From positions 4,255 through 68,254 of the forward strand of contig DATMLF010000147.1 in NCBI GenBank assembly GCA_035570595.1: DNA of 64,000 nucleotides. The letters run 5' to 3'. Below are positions 8,761 through 17,642 of this stretch, one piece after another. Every line of letters begins with the position of its first letter. Positions within the stretch are counted from its first letter, which is position 1. Position numbers and translations under genes: made by a program. Below the pieces are notes generated by a model. The model was not told the DNA's origin, made no database searches, and worked only from the letters and a program-made list of their open reading frames with translations. The DNA comes from AP-15 sp035570595 (GTDB taxonomy: Bacteria > Pseudomonadota > Alphaproteobacteria > ATCC43930 > CGMCC-115725).

Positions 8761-10056
8761 TCAGCCGCGGGCCGCGAGCGGCAGCCACCAGCGCCGCGTC
8801 AGCAGCATCGCCGCGAGCCCCGCGCCTCCGGTCGCGGCGACCGCCCACGACGCGCCGATCAGCCCGGCCAGCAGCCCGATCTGAATAAAGCCGACCATGC
8901 CGACGCCGATGCACACCGACAAGACGCCATAGACCCGGCTGCGCATCTCGGCCGGCGCCGCCAGATAGACCAGGGTTGCCTGCATGATGCTGAAACAGGC
9001 GTTGGCGACGCCCGTCGCCAGCAGCACCGATCCGGCAATCACCGGATACGGCACCAGCGCAAAGATCGGCACCAGGCTCAGATAAAGCACGACGCCGCCG
9101 AGATAGATGCGGGAAAACCAGGGCGGCCGCGCCAGGAACACGATGGCGACCGCGCCGCAAAACGCCCCGATCCCGGTCATGCTCGATAAAATGCCGACAC
9201 CGACGGCGCCCAGCCCCAGCCGATCCTGGCCGATCACCGGGATCATGCTGGTCGACGGCCAGGCGAACACGTTGGAGATCACGGTGACGACCAGGGTCGC
9301 GATGAGCCGCGAATCGCGGCGCACCAGCGCAAGACCCTCGATGATCCGCGCCAGCACGCTGCCGGAACCGACCGGCAGGGCGGCGTTGCGGTGACGCACG
9401 CGGAAGGCTGCGGTGAGGGCCACGAGATAGCACACGACGCTGACGCAAAACACCCCGCCAATGCCGAACGACGACAGCAGCACGCCGCCGAGCGCGGGGC
9501 CGACGATCTGGCTCGCATTGTTGGCGCCGACATCGATCGACATGGCGCTGCTCATGCGCTCGGGGCCGACCGCGTCGCCGATCATCGTGCGCCGCACCGG
9601 GTTGTCGGTGGTCCAGCCGATGCCGTTGCAAAAGGCGGCGACCGCCAGATGCCAGATGGCGAGATTGCCCGTCCAGGCCAGGACCGCGAGGGTCAGCGAG
9701 GTCAGACCCATCGACAGCACGACGAAGATCAGCGCGGTGCGTCGCTCGAAACGCTCGGCGAGCGCGCCGATCACCGCGCCGAATAGCGCCATCGGCAGCA
9801 TCCGCAACATCGTCAGCGCCGCGACGACAAACGGCGAATGGGTGTGCTGGTAGGCAAACACCGCGACGGCCAGCATCTCGAGCCAGCGCACCCCGAAGAC
9901 CACCAGGCCGACGACCCACAGCCGCCAGAAATCGGGGGCGTCGATCAGCCACGCGCCGGGGTGCGGACGCGCGAGCGCCGGGCTCGCGGCATAGCCCCTC
10001 GCGGCGAGGCCGGGCAGAGCCCGGCATGCCCGCGGCCAGCGCACGATGCCGCTCAT
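8761..10056 (-). CDS. MFS transporter, EntS/MFS_3-like
   Basis: A 431-residue membrane protein with about 40 cytoplasmic residues followed by 10-12 transmembrane segments. It resembles the MFS_3 group of drug and siderophore exporters (EntS type): a DAPDFWRLWVVGLVVFGVRW first helix and an AERFERRTALIFVV loop between helices 2 and 3. The ATG at 10056 has GGAGGG at good spacing. The substrate cannot be inferred; no siderophore genes are nearby. About 150 bp separate it from the flavoenzyme gene downstream on the same strand. Confidence 0.8.
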   Translation of the reverse strand: MSGIVRWPRACRALPGLAARGYAASPALARPHPGAWLIDAPDFWRLWVVGLVVFGVRWLEMLAVAVFAYQHTHSPFVVAALTMLRMLPMALFGAVIGALAERFERRTALIFVVLSMGLTSLTLAVLAWTGNLAIWHLAVAAFCNGIGWTTDNPVRRTMIGDAVGPERMSSAMSIDVGANNASQIVGPALGGVLLSSFGIGGVFCVSVVCYLVALTAAFRVRHRNAALPVGSGSVLARIIEGLALVRRDSRLIATLVVTVISNVFAWPSTSMIPVIGQDRLGLGAVGVGILSSMTGIGAFCGAVAIVFLARPPWFSRIYLGGVVLYLSLVPIFALVPYPVIAGSVLLATGVANACFSIMQATLVYLAAPAEMRSRVYGVLSVCIGVGMVGFIQIGLLAGLIGASWAVAATGGAGLAAMLLTRRWWLPLAARG

Positions 10057-10326
10057 TGACGCCCTCCGACCCGTTTCCGTCCCATCGCGGCGAAACCTGC
10101 TTGCCTATCGCCGCGACATCGCCATGTTGCGTGATCGGCTGTCCGATGCCGGCTTGCCGCAGGCTTATCAGAGAATCGCCGGTTGGGCGATTCTTAGGCA
10201 GTGGGTCCGGCGGGGGAAGTCGCCGCCGCACCGCCGTTTCTGGCGTGGGCGCCAATCCGCTCGGCGGTGCGTTTACTCGGCGGGGCGTTTACATTCTCCG
10301 ATCCTGCGATCCTCGGGGAGGTTCCG

Positions 10327-11862
10327 ATTTCGCTCGAGGTTGAACTGAAGCTGACCGTCGATCCCGCGGATTTGCCCAAGCTGAGGGAGGCGCTCGGGGT
10401 GCTGGCCCCCGGTTCGGCGACGACCGCGCGCACCCTCGTCTCGACCTATTTCGAGACCCCGGACCGTAAGCTGCGGCGGGCCGGGTCGATCCTGCGCGTG
10501 CGCGAGCAAGACGGGCACTTTATCCAGACTCTCAAGACGGAGGATCCCGAGGGCGCGAATCTGCTGGCGCGCGGCGAGTGGGAAGACCCGGTCGCCGACA
10601 ACTGGCCGGACCCGCAGGCGGCGCAGAGCGGCCCGCATCTGCCCGACGGCGCCGCCGACGGCCTGCGCGCGCTGTTCGTGACCGAGGTCGACCGCCTGAC
10701 CGTCGATGTCGAGCCGCTACCGGGGACGCTGATCGAAGCGGCGATCGACCGGGGTCAAGTGCGCGCGGTCGACAACGGCCGCAACTGGACGTTGAGCGAA
10801 CTCGAGCTCGAGCTCAAGGAAGGCGACCCGGCCGCGCTCTACGACGTGGCGCTCGCCTTGCTCGAAACCGTCCCGCTGCGGGTCGATCTGCGCAGCAAGT
10901 CGGAGCGCGGCTACCGGCTCGCCGATGGGGACGATGCGGAACCGGCGGCGGTCTCGGCCGGGCCTGTCGCGCTCGGCCCGGACATGACGGTCGAAGAGGC
11001 GCTGCAGCGCGTCGGGCGGGCCTGCCTCGGGCATTTGTTGCGCAACGAGCCGGCGGCGCTTGCCGGCGGGGTCGAGGGCGTCCACCAGATGCGGGTGGCG
11101 ATGCGCCGGCTGGGCTCCATGCTCTCTGCCGTCAAAAAGCTGCTGCCCGAGGCCGAGCGGCGCTGGGTTGCCGACGAAATCAGGGTGCTGACCGAGGCGC
11201 TTGGCCCGGCGCGCAATCTCGATGTCTTTGCGACCGAGCTGTTGCCGCCGGCGCGGTCCGAGGCTCCCGACCAGCCGGGCTGGGACGAGTTGGCGGCGGC
11301 GGCTGCTCGCGCCCGCGACGCGGCCCACCGCCGCGTCGCCGACGAGATCCGCTCGCCGCGACACGCCGCGACGATCTTGCGCCTGTTGCGCTGGTTCGAG
11401 GGGCGCGGGTGGCAGGGGCGGGCCGGCGACGCGGAAGGGGCGCTCGGCGTCGCGATCGGCGCGGTGGCGCCTGGCGTGCTCGACCGCCACCGGCGCTCGA
11501 TGCGCAAGCGCAGCCGGCATTTTCGGCGGCTGCCGGCGCGCGGCCGCCATCGCGCGCGCATCGCCGTCAAAAAGCTGCGTTACGCGATCGAGCTGCTCGA
11601 CAGCCTTTACGACAAGCGCGACGCCCGGCCGTTTGTCAACCGGCTGAAACGGGTGCAGGATGAGCTCGGCCGCGCCAACGACGTGCGCGTCGCCTACGGC
11701 CTCGTCATCGAGCTTGGCCGCTCGGAGACGCGCGCCGAGCCGTTCGCGGACGCGGCGGCTCAGTTGCTCGGCCGGCACGAGCGAGCGCTCGCGAAATCCG
11801 AAAAAAAGCTGCGTCGGCAGCTGCGGGAGCTGAACCGGGCGCGGCCGTTTTGGCACGGATGA
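10327..11862 (+). CDS. CYTH and CHAD domain protein (polyphosphate/triphosphatase type)
   Basis: The N-terminal CYTH domain opens with the EVELKL signature (E-x-E-x-K) and runs about 200 residues; it is a triphosphate tunnel for inorganic triphosphate or thiamine triphosphate. The C-terminal CHAD domain is a helical, basic polyphosphate-binding domain: VHQMRVAMRRL and RARIAVKKLRYAIELLDSLY are its two hallmark helices. Such fusions hydrolyse tripolyphosphate or associate with polyphosphate granules. The start is unusual: no ATG, GTG or TTG lies just before the CYTH motif, but an ATT at 10327 follows GGGGAGG with 5-base spacing. GTG codons at 10267 and 10201 are alternatives without a good ribosome site. 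With ATT the protein is 511 residues. Confidence 0.85.
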   Translation: MSLEVELKLTVDPADLPKLREALGVLAPGSATTARTLVSTYFETPDRKLRRAGSILRVREQDGHFIQTLKTEDPEGANLLARGEWEDPVADNWPDPQAAQSGPHLPDGAADGLRALFVTEVDRLTVDVEPLPGTLIEAAIDRGQVRAVDNGRNWTLSELELELKEGDPAALYDVALALLETVPLRVDLRSKSERGYRLADGDDAEPAAVSAGPVALGPDMTVEEALQRVGRACLGHLLRNEPAALAGGVEGVHQMRVAMRRLGSMLSAVKKLLPEAERRWVADEIRVLTEALGPARNLDVFATELLPPARSEAPDQPGWDELAAAAARARDAAHRRVADEIRSPRHAATILRLLRWFEGRGWQGRAGDAEGALGVAIGAVAPGVLDRHRRSMRKRSRHFRRLPARGRHRARIAVKKLRYAIELLDSLYDKRDARPFVNRLKRVQDELGRANDVRVAYGLVIELGRSETRAEPFADAAAQLLGRHERALAKSEKKLRRQLRELNRARPFWHG

Positions 11863-11909
11863 GGCCGGATGCGGCGGCAGCGCGCGGCGCAGACCTCGCC
11901 GGCCGAACC

Positions 11910-12569
11910 TCAGTCGGCGGCGGCCCTGGCCGGGACTGGGCAGCTCACCCCAGTGCCGCCGAGCCCGCAGTATCCGCGCGGGTTCTTTGCGAGATATTGC
12001 TGGTGATACTCCTCGGCGAAATAAAACGGCGGGGCGTCCGCGATTTCGGTCGTGATCGCGCCGAAGCGCGCGCCTTCAAGAGCCGGCTGGTACGCGCCGC
12101 GCGAAGCGTCGGCAGCGCGCCGCTGCTCGGGTGAAAATGTGTAGATCGCGGAGCGGTACTGGGTGCCCCAGTCGTTGCCTTGGCGCATCCCCTGGGTCGG
12201 GTCGTGACTCTCCCAGAACAGCTTCAGCAAAGCCTCGTAGCTGACCGCCGTCGGGTCGTAGACGACGAGAACCGCCTCGGTGTGGCCGGTGCGCCCGCTG
12301 CACACCTCTTCGTAGGTCGGGTTCGGGGTCGAGCCGCCGGCGTAGCCGACGGCGGTCACCCACACGCCCGGCATCTGCCAAAAGATACGCTCGGCGCCCC
12401 AGAAGCAGCCGAGTGCAAACAGCGCCTTCTCAAACCCGGCGGGATAAGGGCGGGCAAGCGCATGGCCGTTGACGAAATGCCGCTCCGGCACCTTGATCGC
12501 CGCGGCGCGTCCGGGCAGGCAATCCTCGGGCCGCGGAACGGCCAGCTTGTCACGCATCGACGGCCACAT
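11910..12569 (-). CDS. msrA: peptide-methionine (S)-S-oxide reductase MsrA
   Basis: A 219-residue MsrA with the catalytic GCFWG motif (near residue 54), the GYAGG and NPTYEEVCSGRTGHTEAV blocks, and EEYHQQYLAKNP followed by GYCGLGG, whose Cys is the usual resolving residue; another Cys follows in GVSCPV. It reduces methionine-S-sulfoxide in proteins using thioredoxin. The 40-residue N-terminal extension is the long form seen in E. coli and has no signal peptide, so it is cytoplasmic. ATG at 12569 is preceded by AAGGGGG. It is monocistronic and convergent with the CYTH-CHAD gene. msrB is not in the window. Confidence 0.95.
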   Translation of the reverse strand: MWPSMRDKLAVPRPEDCLPGRAAAIKVPERHFVNGHALARPYPAGFEKALFALGCFWGAERIFWQMPGVWVTAVGYAGGSTPNPTYEEVCSGRTGHTEAVLVVYDPTAVSYEALLKLFWESHDPTQGMRQGNDWGTQYRSAIYTFSPEQRRAADASRGAYQPALEGARFGAITTEIADAPPFYFAEEYHQQYLAKNPRGYCGLGGTGVSCPVPARAAAD

Positions 12570-12803
12570 GGCGGCCCCCTTCTATTAGAAATCCGCCGGC
12601 ATTGGCGGATCATGCCTCGATGTAGGCAGGATCGCCGGCCCGGCCAAGGGCGTGCGCCGCCGCCATGCCGGGGGATTGCGCCAGGTCGGCAATCGGCCGG
12701 CGGCGCCGAAGTCGCCGAGCCGGTTGCGCGGGACCCGATTGGGTTATGATTTGGGCTCCGCCATGACTCGGCAAACGGCCGGCGGGAAATTCGCGGCGGC
12801 GGC

Positions 12804-12845
12804 GCAGCACGGGGACTTGAGACGCGGCAGCACGGGGACTTGAGA
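12804..12845 (+). repeat. tandem duplication of a 19-base unit at the cytochrome c ribosome site
   Basis: The sequence gcagcacggggacttgaga occurs at 12804-12822 and again at 12827-12845, a 23-base period. The second copy supplies GGGGA as the ribosome site and its last base is the A of the cytochrome gene start codon. The first copy lacks the ATG. This looks like a recent local slippage duplication that doubled the Shine-Dalgarno sequence. Confidence 0.85.
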
Positions 12846-13366
12846 TGGTAAGGGGATTTGTAGTCGGCGTGGTGGTCGCCATCGTGGTAGCGCTCGTCGT
12901 CGCCTATCTCGTGGTGACCAACGGCGTCATCCCGGCCAACGCCGACGGCAAGCCGCTTCCGCTCGAAAGCTGGGCGGCCAAGGCCTCGCTGGGGGCGACC
13001 CTCGCGCGCGAGGCGCCCAAGGGTGCAAACCCGGTCACGCTGAGCGACGCAAACCTGGTCGTCGGCATCGGCCTTTTCGGCAAGCATTGCGCGATTTGCC
13101 ACGGCACGGCGAAAGGCGACGCCTCGGCCACCGCGCTCGCCAAGGGGCTCTACCCGCGGCCGCCGCAACTGGCGACAGATGGCGTGGAGGACGACCCCGA
13201 GGGATATTCCTTCTGGAAAATCAAGCACGGGATTCGCTGGACCGCGATGCCGTCGTGGGGCGACGCGCTGAGCGACCAGCAGATCTGGACCCTCGCACTT
13301 TTTTTGAAGCACATGGACAAATTGCCGCCGGCCGCCGCACAAGCTTGGCAGCAAGTCACGAATTGA
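12845..13366 (+). CDS. membrane-anchored class I cytochrome c
   Basis: A 173-residue protein with one N-terminal transmembrane anchor (about residues 4-25, no cleavage site evident) and a periplasmic cytochrome c domain. Haem attachment is C82-A-I-C85-H86; the likely sixth ligand is Met135 in AMPSWGD. It should carry electrons in the periplasm, possibly between the bc1 complex or a dehydrogenase and an oxidase. No oxidase or dehydrogenase gene is adjacent. The ATG at 12845 sits 6 bases after GGGGA. It is followed by the MlaC-like gene in the same direction after 115 bp. Confidence 0.85.
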   Translation: MVRGFVVGVVVAIVVALVVAYLVVTNGVIPANADGKPLPLESWAAKASLGATLAREAPKGANPVTLSDANLVVGIGLFGKHCAICHGTAKGDASATALAKGLYPRPPQLATDGVEDDPEGYSFWKIKHGIRWTAMPSWGDALSDQQIWTLALFLKHMDKLPPAAAQAWQQVTN

Positions 13367-13481
13367 GATGCCGGCGCGCCGCCGCCCGCCATCCTTGACC
13401 GAACGACCGCGACGCTGTTGTCAGGCACAGGCCGACGCGGTATTAGAGCGCGGCGAGCCAAGGCCGAAGGGGGCGGTTATC

Positions 13482-14162
13482 ATGGCGTTACCCAGCTGCC
13501 AGAAACTTGTTTGGCCGACCCGCGATCGGCGCGAGCGTAGCGCGCGCTGGGCGGGCCGGATGGTCTTGTTGATCGCGCTGCCGTTACTGGTCGCCGCCGG
13601 GCCGGTGATTGCCGCGCCGACCGGCGACAGCGACCCAAAGGCCGCCGCGTTTATGAACCAGTTGTGGTCGCGCGCGCTGGAGCTCCTCAACAAAAAGGCG
13701 CCGGCCGCCGAACGGCAAGCCCGGTTCCGCGAGCTGTTCCACGATGATTTCGACTCGCCAGGCATTGCCCGCTTTGTCCTCGGCCGCTATTGGCGGACCG
13801 CCAGCCCCGAGGAGCAAAAGGAATTCCTGAAGCTGTTCGAAGACTACGTCGTTTACGTCTACACCGCGCGCCTTTCCGATTTTCAGGGGGAAGAGTTCAA
13901 GATCAACAGCGCGCGCTCGGACGAGGGTTCGGTGATTGTCTCGACGGACGTGCTCACGCCCGGGGCGCCGACGCCGCTCAAGGTGGATTGGCGGCTCGTC
14001 AACGACGACGGCGTCTATAAAATCTCCGACGTGATCGTCGAGGGCGTGAGCATGCTGGTGACCCAGCGCTCCGAATTCGCCTCGATCATCCAGCGCCACG
14101 GCGGACAGGTCCAGGGTCTGTTGGACCTGATGCGGGAAAAGACCGCGAGCACGACTCAGTAA
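13482..14162 (+). CDS. MlaC/Ttg2D-like periplasmic phospholipid-binding protein
   Basis: A 226-residue exported protein: a basic N-terminus, then a hydrophobic segment (MVLLIALPLLVAAGPVIAAP) that reads as a signal peptide cleaved after PVIAA. The mature part matches MlaC/toluene-tolerance proteins: PGIARFVLGRYWRTASPEEQKEF, followed by the LVTQRSEFASIIQRHGGQVQ end typical of the family. MlaC shuttles phospholipids between the outer-membrane MlaA and the inner-membrane MlaFEDB ABC system. None of those partners is adjacent, so this is a solitary paralogue. The ATG at 13482 follows GGGGG; an upstream in-frame extension has no signal-peptide logic. Confidence 0.85.
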   Translation: MALPSCQKLVWPTRDRRERSARWAGRMVLLIALPLLVAAGPVIAAPTGDSDPKAAAFMNQLWSRALELLNKKAPAAERQARFRELFHDDFDSPGIARFVLGRYWRTASPEEQKEFLKLFEDYVVYVYTARLSDFQGEEFKINSARSDEGSVIVSTDVLTPGAPTPLKVDWRLVNDDGVYKISDVIVEGVSMLVTQRSEFASIIQRHGGQVQGLLDLMREKTASTTQ

Positions 14163-14238
14163 CCCGGCCCGGCTTGGGCGCGGCGCATCGCCCTTGCCTC
14201 GCGGCGGTGGGCGGGACCCCTCGCCGCCGCGCACCCGT

Positions 14239-15417
14239 TTACCCGCGCAGGCTCGGCGCATAGCCCTTGCGCGGGTACTCCTCCCAATACTGGCGAAAGC
14301 CGTGCGCGGTTGTCTCCTGGTGGGGGTGGGCGCGCAGTTTGGCGACATCGAGGTCGATGCCGAGCCCGGGGGCGGTCGGCAGCTCGACCCACCCGTCCGC
14401 TACCGCCAGCGACTGGGTGGCGATGTCACGGCACAAATCCTGAAAATTGACGAAATACTCGGCGATCCGAAAATTGGGGATCACCGCCGACAGGTGCACG
14501 GTCGCCGCAAGCCCGACGAGCGTGCTGTTGTAGTTGTGCGGCGCCATGACGACCGCCTGCGGCTGCGCCATTGCAGCAATGTCGAGCATCGCGGTAATGC
14601 CGCCGACGACGCAGATGTCGGGGTTCAGAATATCGGCCGCGCGCTTGGCGAGGCATTCGAAAAACGCTTCCTTCGTGTAGAGCGCCTCGCCGGTGACAAT
14701 CGGGACCGGCACCGCGCGGCGCACCTCGGCGACGAGGTCGATGTTTTCGGCGAGGCAGGGCTCCTCGTACCAGTCGACGCCGAGCTCGGCGAGGCGGTGG
14801 CCGATGCGGATCGCGTGCGCCGGCGCGAAACGGCGGTGCGCCTCGATCAGCAATTCGAAATCGGGGCCGAGCGCCTCACGCATCGCGCGGACATGGTCGA
14901 TCGCGAAATCCTCGTCGCGGCGGTCGACAAAGGTGCGCCACGGCCCCGGGAACGGGTCGAACTTGGCGGCGCTGAAGCCCATCGCCTTGACCTTCAGCCC
15001 GCATTCGACGCGCTCGTCGATCGTGGCGCCGCGCGCCCAACCGTTGGCGTAGACGCGGATGCGCTCGCGCGAGGCGCCGCCGATCAGGTTGTAGACCGGC
15101 AGGCCGGCGCGCTTGCCGAGCAGGTCCCACGAGGCGATCTCGATGGCGCTCCACGCCGACAGCAGCTCCGGCGAGCCCCGCTTGATCGCGAAATCCTCAA
15201 AGATGATTTGGGCGGTATGGCGGATGTTGAACGCGCTGCGCCCGACGACGTGCGGCGCCATCGTGCGGATGCATTCGGCGACCACGCTCTCCTTGCCGTG
15301 CGTGACATAGGCCTCGCCCCAGCCGTGCTGGCCGTCCTCGGTCTCGACCCGGCAGAACAGCAGGTCCTTCGAGCTGCCGGTGCCGAGGATAAAGCTCTCG
15401 ATGCGGGCGATTTTCAT
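14239..15417 (-). CDS. enolase superfamily (mandelate racemase/galactonate dehydratase-like) enzyme
   Basis: A 392-residue protein of the mandelate racemase/muconate lactonizing subgroup. Visible elements are the N-terminal capping domain (MKIARIESFILG), KFDPFPGPW with the first catalytic-barrel Lys region, the metal ligands around LLIEAHRRF, WYEEP and VTGE, and a C-terminal MAPHNYNS with the usual His base. It should abstract a proton alpha to a carboxylate of an acid sugar, most simply as a dehydratase. The C-terminal WEEYPRKGYAPSLR is unremarkable. ATG at 15417 begins the conserved domain. It diverges from petA across 205 bp. The substrate cannot be read from the sequence. Confidence 0.85.
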   Translation of the reverse strand: MKIARIESFILGTGSSKDLLFCRVETEDGQHGWGEAYVTHGKESVVAECIRTMAPHVVGRSAFNIRHTAQIIFEDFAIKRGSPELLSAWSAIEIASWDLLGKRAGLPVYNLIGGASRERIRVYANGWARGATIDERVECGLKVKAMGFSAAKFDPFPGPWRTFVDRRDEDFAIDHVRAMREALGPDFELLIEAHRRFAPAHAIRIGHRLAELGVDWYEEPCLAENIDLVAEVRRAVPVPIVTGEALYTKEAFFECLAKRAADILNPDICVVGGITAMLDIAAMAQPQAVVMAPHNYNSTLVGLAATVHLSAVIPNFRIAEYFVNFQDLCRDIATQSLAVADGWVELPTAPGLGIDLDVAKLRAHPHQETTAHGFRQYWEEYPRKGYAPSLRG

Positions 15418-15622
15418 GGCGGGCTCTTTTCCGGTCGGCGAATTTACGGTTGGCGTGAGGCTGCCGCACCGCCAGCGTAGCATCCGCAGCCGCGCCGGCG
15501 CCAGCGCGGGTGCCGGTGTCAGGGTCGGCGGCTGGCTGCGACCAAACGGAACGAGCCGGAACAGCCGTTCAGCGGTTATGGTGGACCGATTGTGTTCCGG
15601 ATCCGCAGTAACGGAAACCATT

Positions 15623-16291
15623 ATGTCCGATGAAGCCCGTTCCTTTCGCGACCAGGTTGGCGCCCCGGGCGGGGAGCACCAGGAGGGCCGCCGCGATTTT
15701 CTGATGCTGGTGGCGGGTGCGGTCGGCGCCGTTGCCGTCGTCGCGACCGGCTATGCGGTCGTCGACTCGATGAGCCCCGCCGAGGACGTGCTGGCCGCCG
15801 GCGGCCCGGTCGACGTCGACCTGAGCAAGGTGGCGCCTGGGCAGCAGGTCGTCGTCCAGTGGCGCGGTAAGCCGATTTTTGTCGTCGACCGGACCCCGGC
15901 GCTGCTCAAGGAGCTGCAGGACCCGAAGCTGGTTGGCCGGCTCAGCGACCCGAACTCCGACAACAACCAGCAGCCGCCCTATGCCGACAACTGGCACCGC
16001 TCGATCAACCCCCAATATGCGATCCTGGTCGGGGTGTGCACGCATCTTGGCTGCATCCCGCTGTTCTTTCCCAAACCCGATCCGAGCAATCCCGCGCCCG
16101 ATTGGCTCGGCGGCTATTTCTGCCCGTGTCACGGGTCGAAATACGATTTGGCAGGCCGGGTCTTCGCGGGTGTGCCGGCCCCTTACAACCTGCCGGTGCC
16201 GCCCTACCATTTCCCCGACAAAAAAACGCTCCGGATCGGCGAGAACCCGCCCAACCAGACCTGGGACTTCGGCTCGATCGTACAGATCTGA
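15623..16291 (+). CDS. petA: ubiquinol-cytochrome c reductase Rieske iron-sulfur subunit
   Basis: A 222-residue Rieske protein: an N-terminal RRDFLML twin-arginine-like signal that stays as membrane anchor (residues about 24-48), then the [2Fe-2S] domain with C139-T-H141-L-G-C144 and C167-P-C169-H170; Cys144 and Cys169 form the usual disulfide. The loop between the two boxes carries a short insertion typical of alphaproteobacterial bc1 complexes. It takes electrons from ubiquinol at the Qo site and passes them to cytochrome c1. The expected petB and petC do not follow: the next gene is convergent and encodes a radical SAM protein. The start at 15623 has only a weak ribosome site. Confidence 0.9.
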   Translation: MSDEARSFRDQVGAPGGEHQEGRRDFLMLVAGAVGAVAVVATGYAVVDSMSPAEDVLAAGGPVDVDLSKVAPGQQVVVQWRGKPIFVVDRTPALLKELQDPKLVGRLSDPNSDNNQQPPYADNWHRSINPQYAILVGVCTHLGCIPLFFPKPDPSNPAPDWLGGYFCPCHGSKYDLAGRVFAGVPAPYNLPVPPYHFPDKKTLRIGENPPNQTWDFGSIVQI

Positions 16292-16320
16292 GCCGCGCGT
16301 GGCCGGGACGGTCTACAGAG

Positions 16321-17247
16321 TTAGCTGCGGCTGCAGGCGCCGCCGCCGAGCACGCAGAACTTGGCGCAGTGCGGGTGGTTGAGCGCCACCGGGCCGCTTG
16401 CCGCGGCGAGGCTCGCGCCGAGCTCGAAGCGCTCGTCATAGGGCAGGAGGGTGCAGGCGAGGACGGCGGGGCGTGCCGCCCCCTTGCGTTTCACGACCAT
16501 GCGCGCCGACCCGCACATGACGCTTTGGGGCGACTTGCCGAGAATACCCCAGCACGCCTCGGTGATCTCCGGCACTTCGGCGGCCTGGTCCATCTCGGGA
16601 AACACCATCAGCCGCACCGGGTCGGCGGCGTCGATCGCGACGCCAAGCTCGGCGAAGAGCCGAGCGAAGCCGGCGCGGATTTCGGTTTCCGACTCGCCGG
16701 ACAGCCGGCGGCTCGCGACGTGCAGCGAGAACCCGTTGCGGGCGAGCCAGCACAGCCCGTCGATCGTCGGCTTCCAGCTGCGCCGGCCCCGCTCCGCCTC
16801 GTGGACGGCGGGGCCGTAATGGTCGATCGACACGCGGATCGTCAGCCGCTCCCCGTAGCGCTCGTTGAGCTGCCGCAACGCGGTCCTGCATTTGGCCATC
16901 GGCTTCATTGCGTTGGTCAGCACCAGCGCGTCAAAACCCCGCGACAGAGCGTCGTCGAGCATTGCCGGCAGCTCGGCGTTCATGAACGGCTCGCCGCCGG
17001 TAAAGCCGATCAGTCTCGTCGGCAGCCCGCCCTCGGCGACCTCGTCGAGGAATCCGCCCACTTCAGAAGCTGACAAATAGGCCAATCGGTCGTTTTTCGG
17101 CGACGATTCAATGTAGCAGTGGCCGCAGGTCAGGTTGCACAACGTGCCGGTGTTGAACCACACCGTCTCCAGCGCCTTTAGCGCGACCTGAGCCCGCCGC
17201 TCGCCTGTGGCGGTCAAAAACGGGTCCTCGAACTTGCGCAGCTCCAC
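16321..17247 (-). CDS. radical SAM protein with C-terminal Cys cluster
   Basis: A 308-residue radical SAM enzyme: C37-x3-C41-x2-C44 (CNLTCGHCY) for the catalytic [4Fe-4S] cluster, GFTGGEPFMN for SAM binding, and a C-terminal group of cysteines (CGSARM, CTLLPYDERF, HPHCAKFCVLGGGAC) that could hold an auxiliary cluster, as in SPASM-like proteins. It therefore probably modifies a peptide or small molecule. No precursor peptide or maturase partner is obvious; the nearest small gene (17337-17642) is a glycine-rich exported protein on the same strand, about 90 bp upstream. The function is unknown. Confidence 0.75.
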   Translation of the reverse strand: MELRKFEDPFLTATGERRAQVALKALETVWFNTGTLCNLTCGHCYIESSPKNDRLAYLSASEVGGFLDEVAEGGLPTRLIGFTGGEPFMNAELPAMLDDALSRGFDALVLTNAMKPMAKCRTALRQLNERYGERLTIRVSIDHYGPAVHEAERGRRSWKPTIDGLCWLARNGFSLHVASRRLSGESETEIRAGFARLFAELGVAIDAADPVRLMVFPEMDQAAEVPEITEACWGILGKSPQSVMCGSARMVVKRKGAARPAVLACTLLPYDERFELGASLAAASGPVALNHPHCAKFCVLGGGACSRS

Positions 17248-17336
17248 GGCGAGCCTACGACGGACAGTGTCCGATCGCGTCAGCTTAATGCCAAGCCGCC
17301 GGCTCGGCGACCCGTTTCTCCGCCCAGATCATCCGG

Positions 17337-17642
17337 TCAACGGCCGTAATTGGACCCGCCGTCGTAATTGGACCCGCGATGGTCGTAACTGGACCCGTTG
17401 CGGTCGTAATTGCTTGAACCCATCTGGTCTTGACGGGTGCGCTCCCGCGCGTGTTTGGCGGCTTCGTGATGACCGATGACGCAGCCGGCACCGGCCCCTA
17501 GGAGCCCGTGATGGCCGGCGAAATGTCCCGCGACACCGCCGATGACGGCGCCCTTCAGGCAGCCGGCGGCATGTGCCGGCGCGGCCGCGAGACCGGCCGC
17601 AAACAATACGCCTGCGGCAGCCGAGATCAGCGTGCGGTTCAT
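17337..17642 (-). CDS. small exported glycine-rich protein with SNYD repeats
   Basis: A 101-residue protein with a clear signal peptide (MNRTLISAAAGVLFAAGLAA then APAHAA), a glycine/histidine-rich core (GGVAGHFAGHHGLLGAGAG) resembling glycine-zipper proteins, and a C-terminal tail of imperfect repeats (SSNYD, SSYD, SNYD, SNYG) encoded by a tandem gtaattggacccg-like DNA repeat between 17341 and 17425. Start: GGAGA is followed by ATGCCCATG; the second ATG (17642) has the correct spacing. It probably sits in the periplasm or outer membrane. Function is unknown. It is upstream of and co-directional with the radical SAM gene. Confidence 0.65.
   Translation of the reverse strand: MNRTLISAAAGVLFAAGLAAAPAHAAGCLKGAVIGGVAGHFAGHHGLLGAGAGCVIGHHEAAKHARERTRQDQMGSSNYDRNGSSYDHRGSNYDGGSNYGR

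Noticed and set aside
12356..13354. Minus-strand frame of 332 codons across msrA and the cytochrome gene.
   Set aside because: It mixes two genes and has no start signal or motif.
14194..15480. Plus-strand frame of 428 codons opposite the enolase-family gene.
   Set aside because: Enolase-superfamily metal-ligand motifs are on the minus strand; the plus-strand frame is Asp/Arg/His-rich with no domain.
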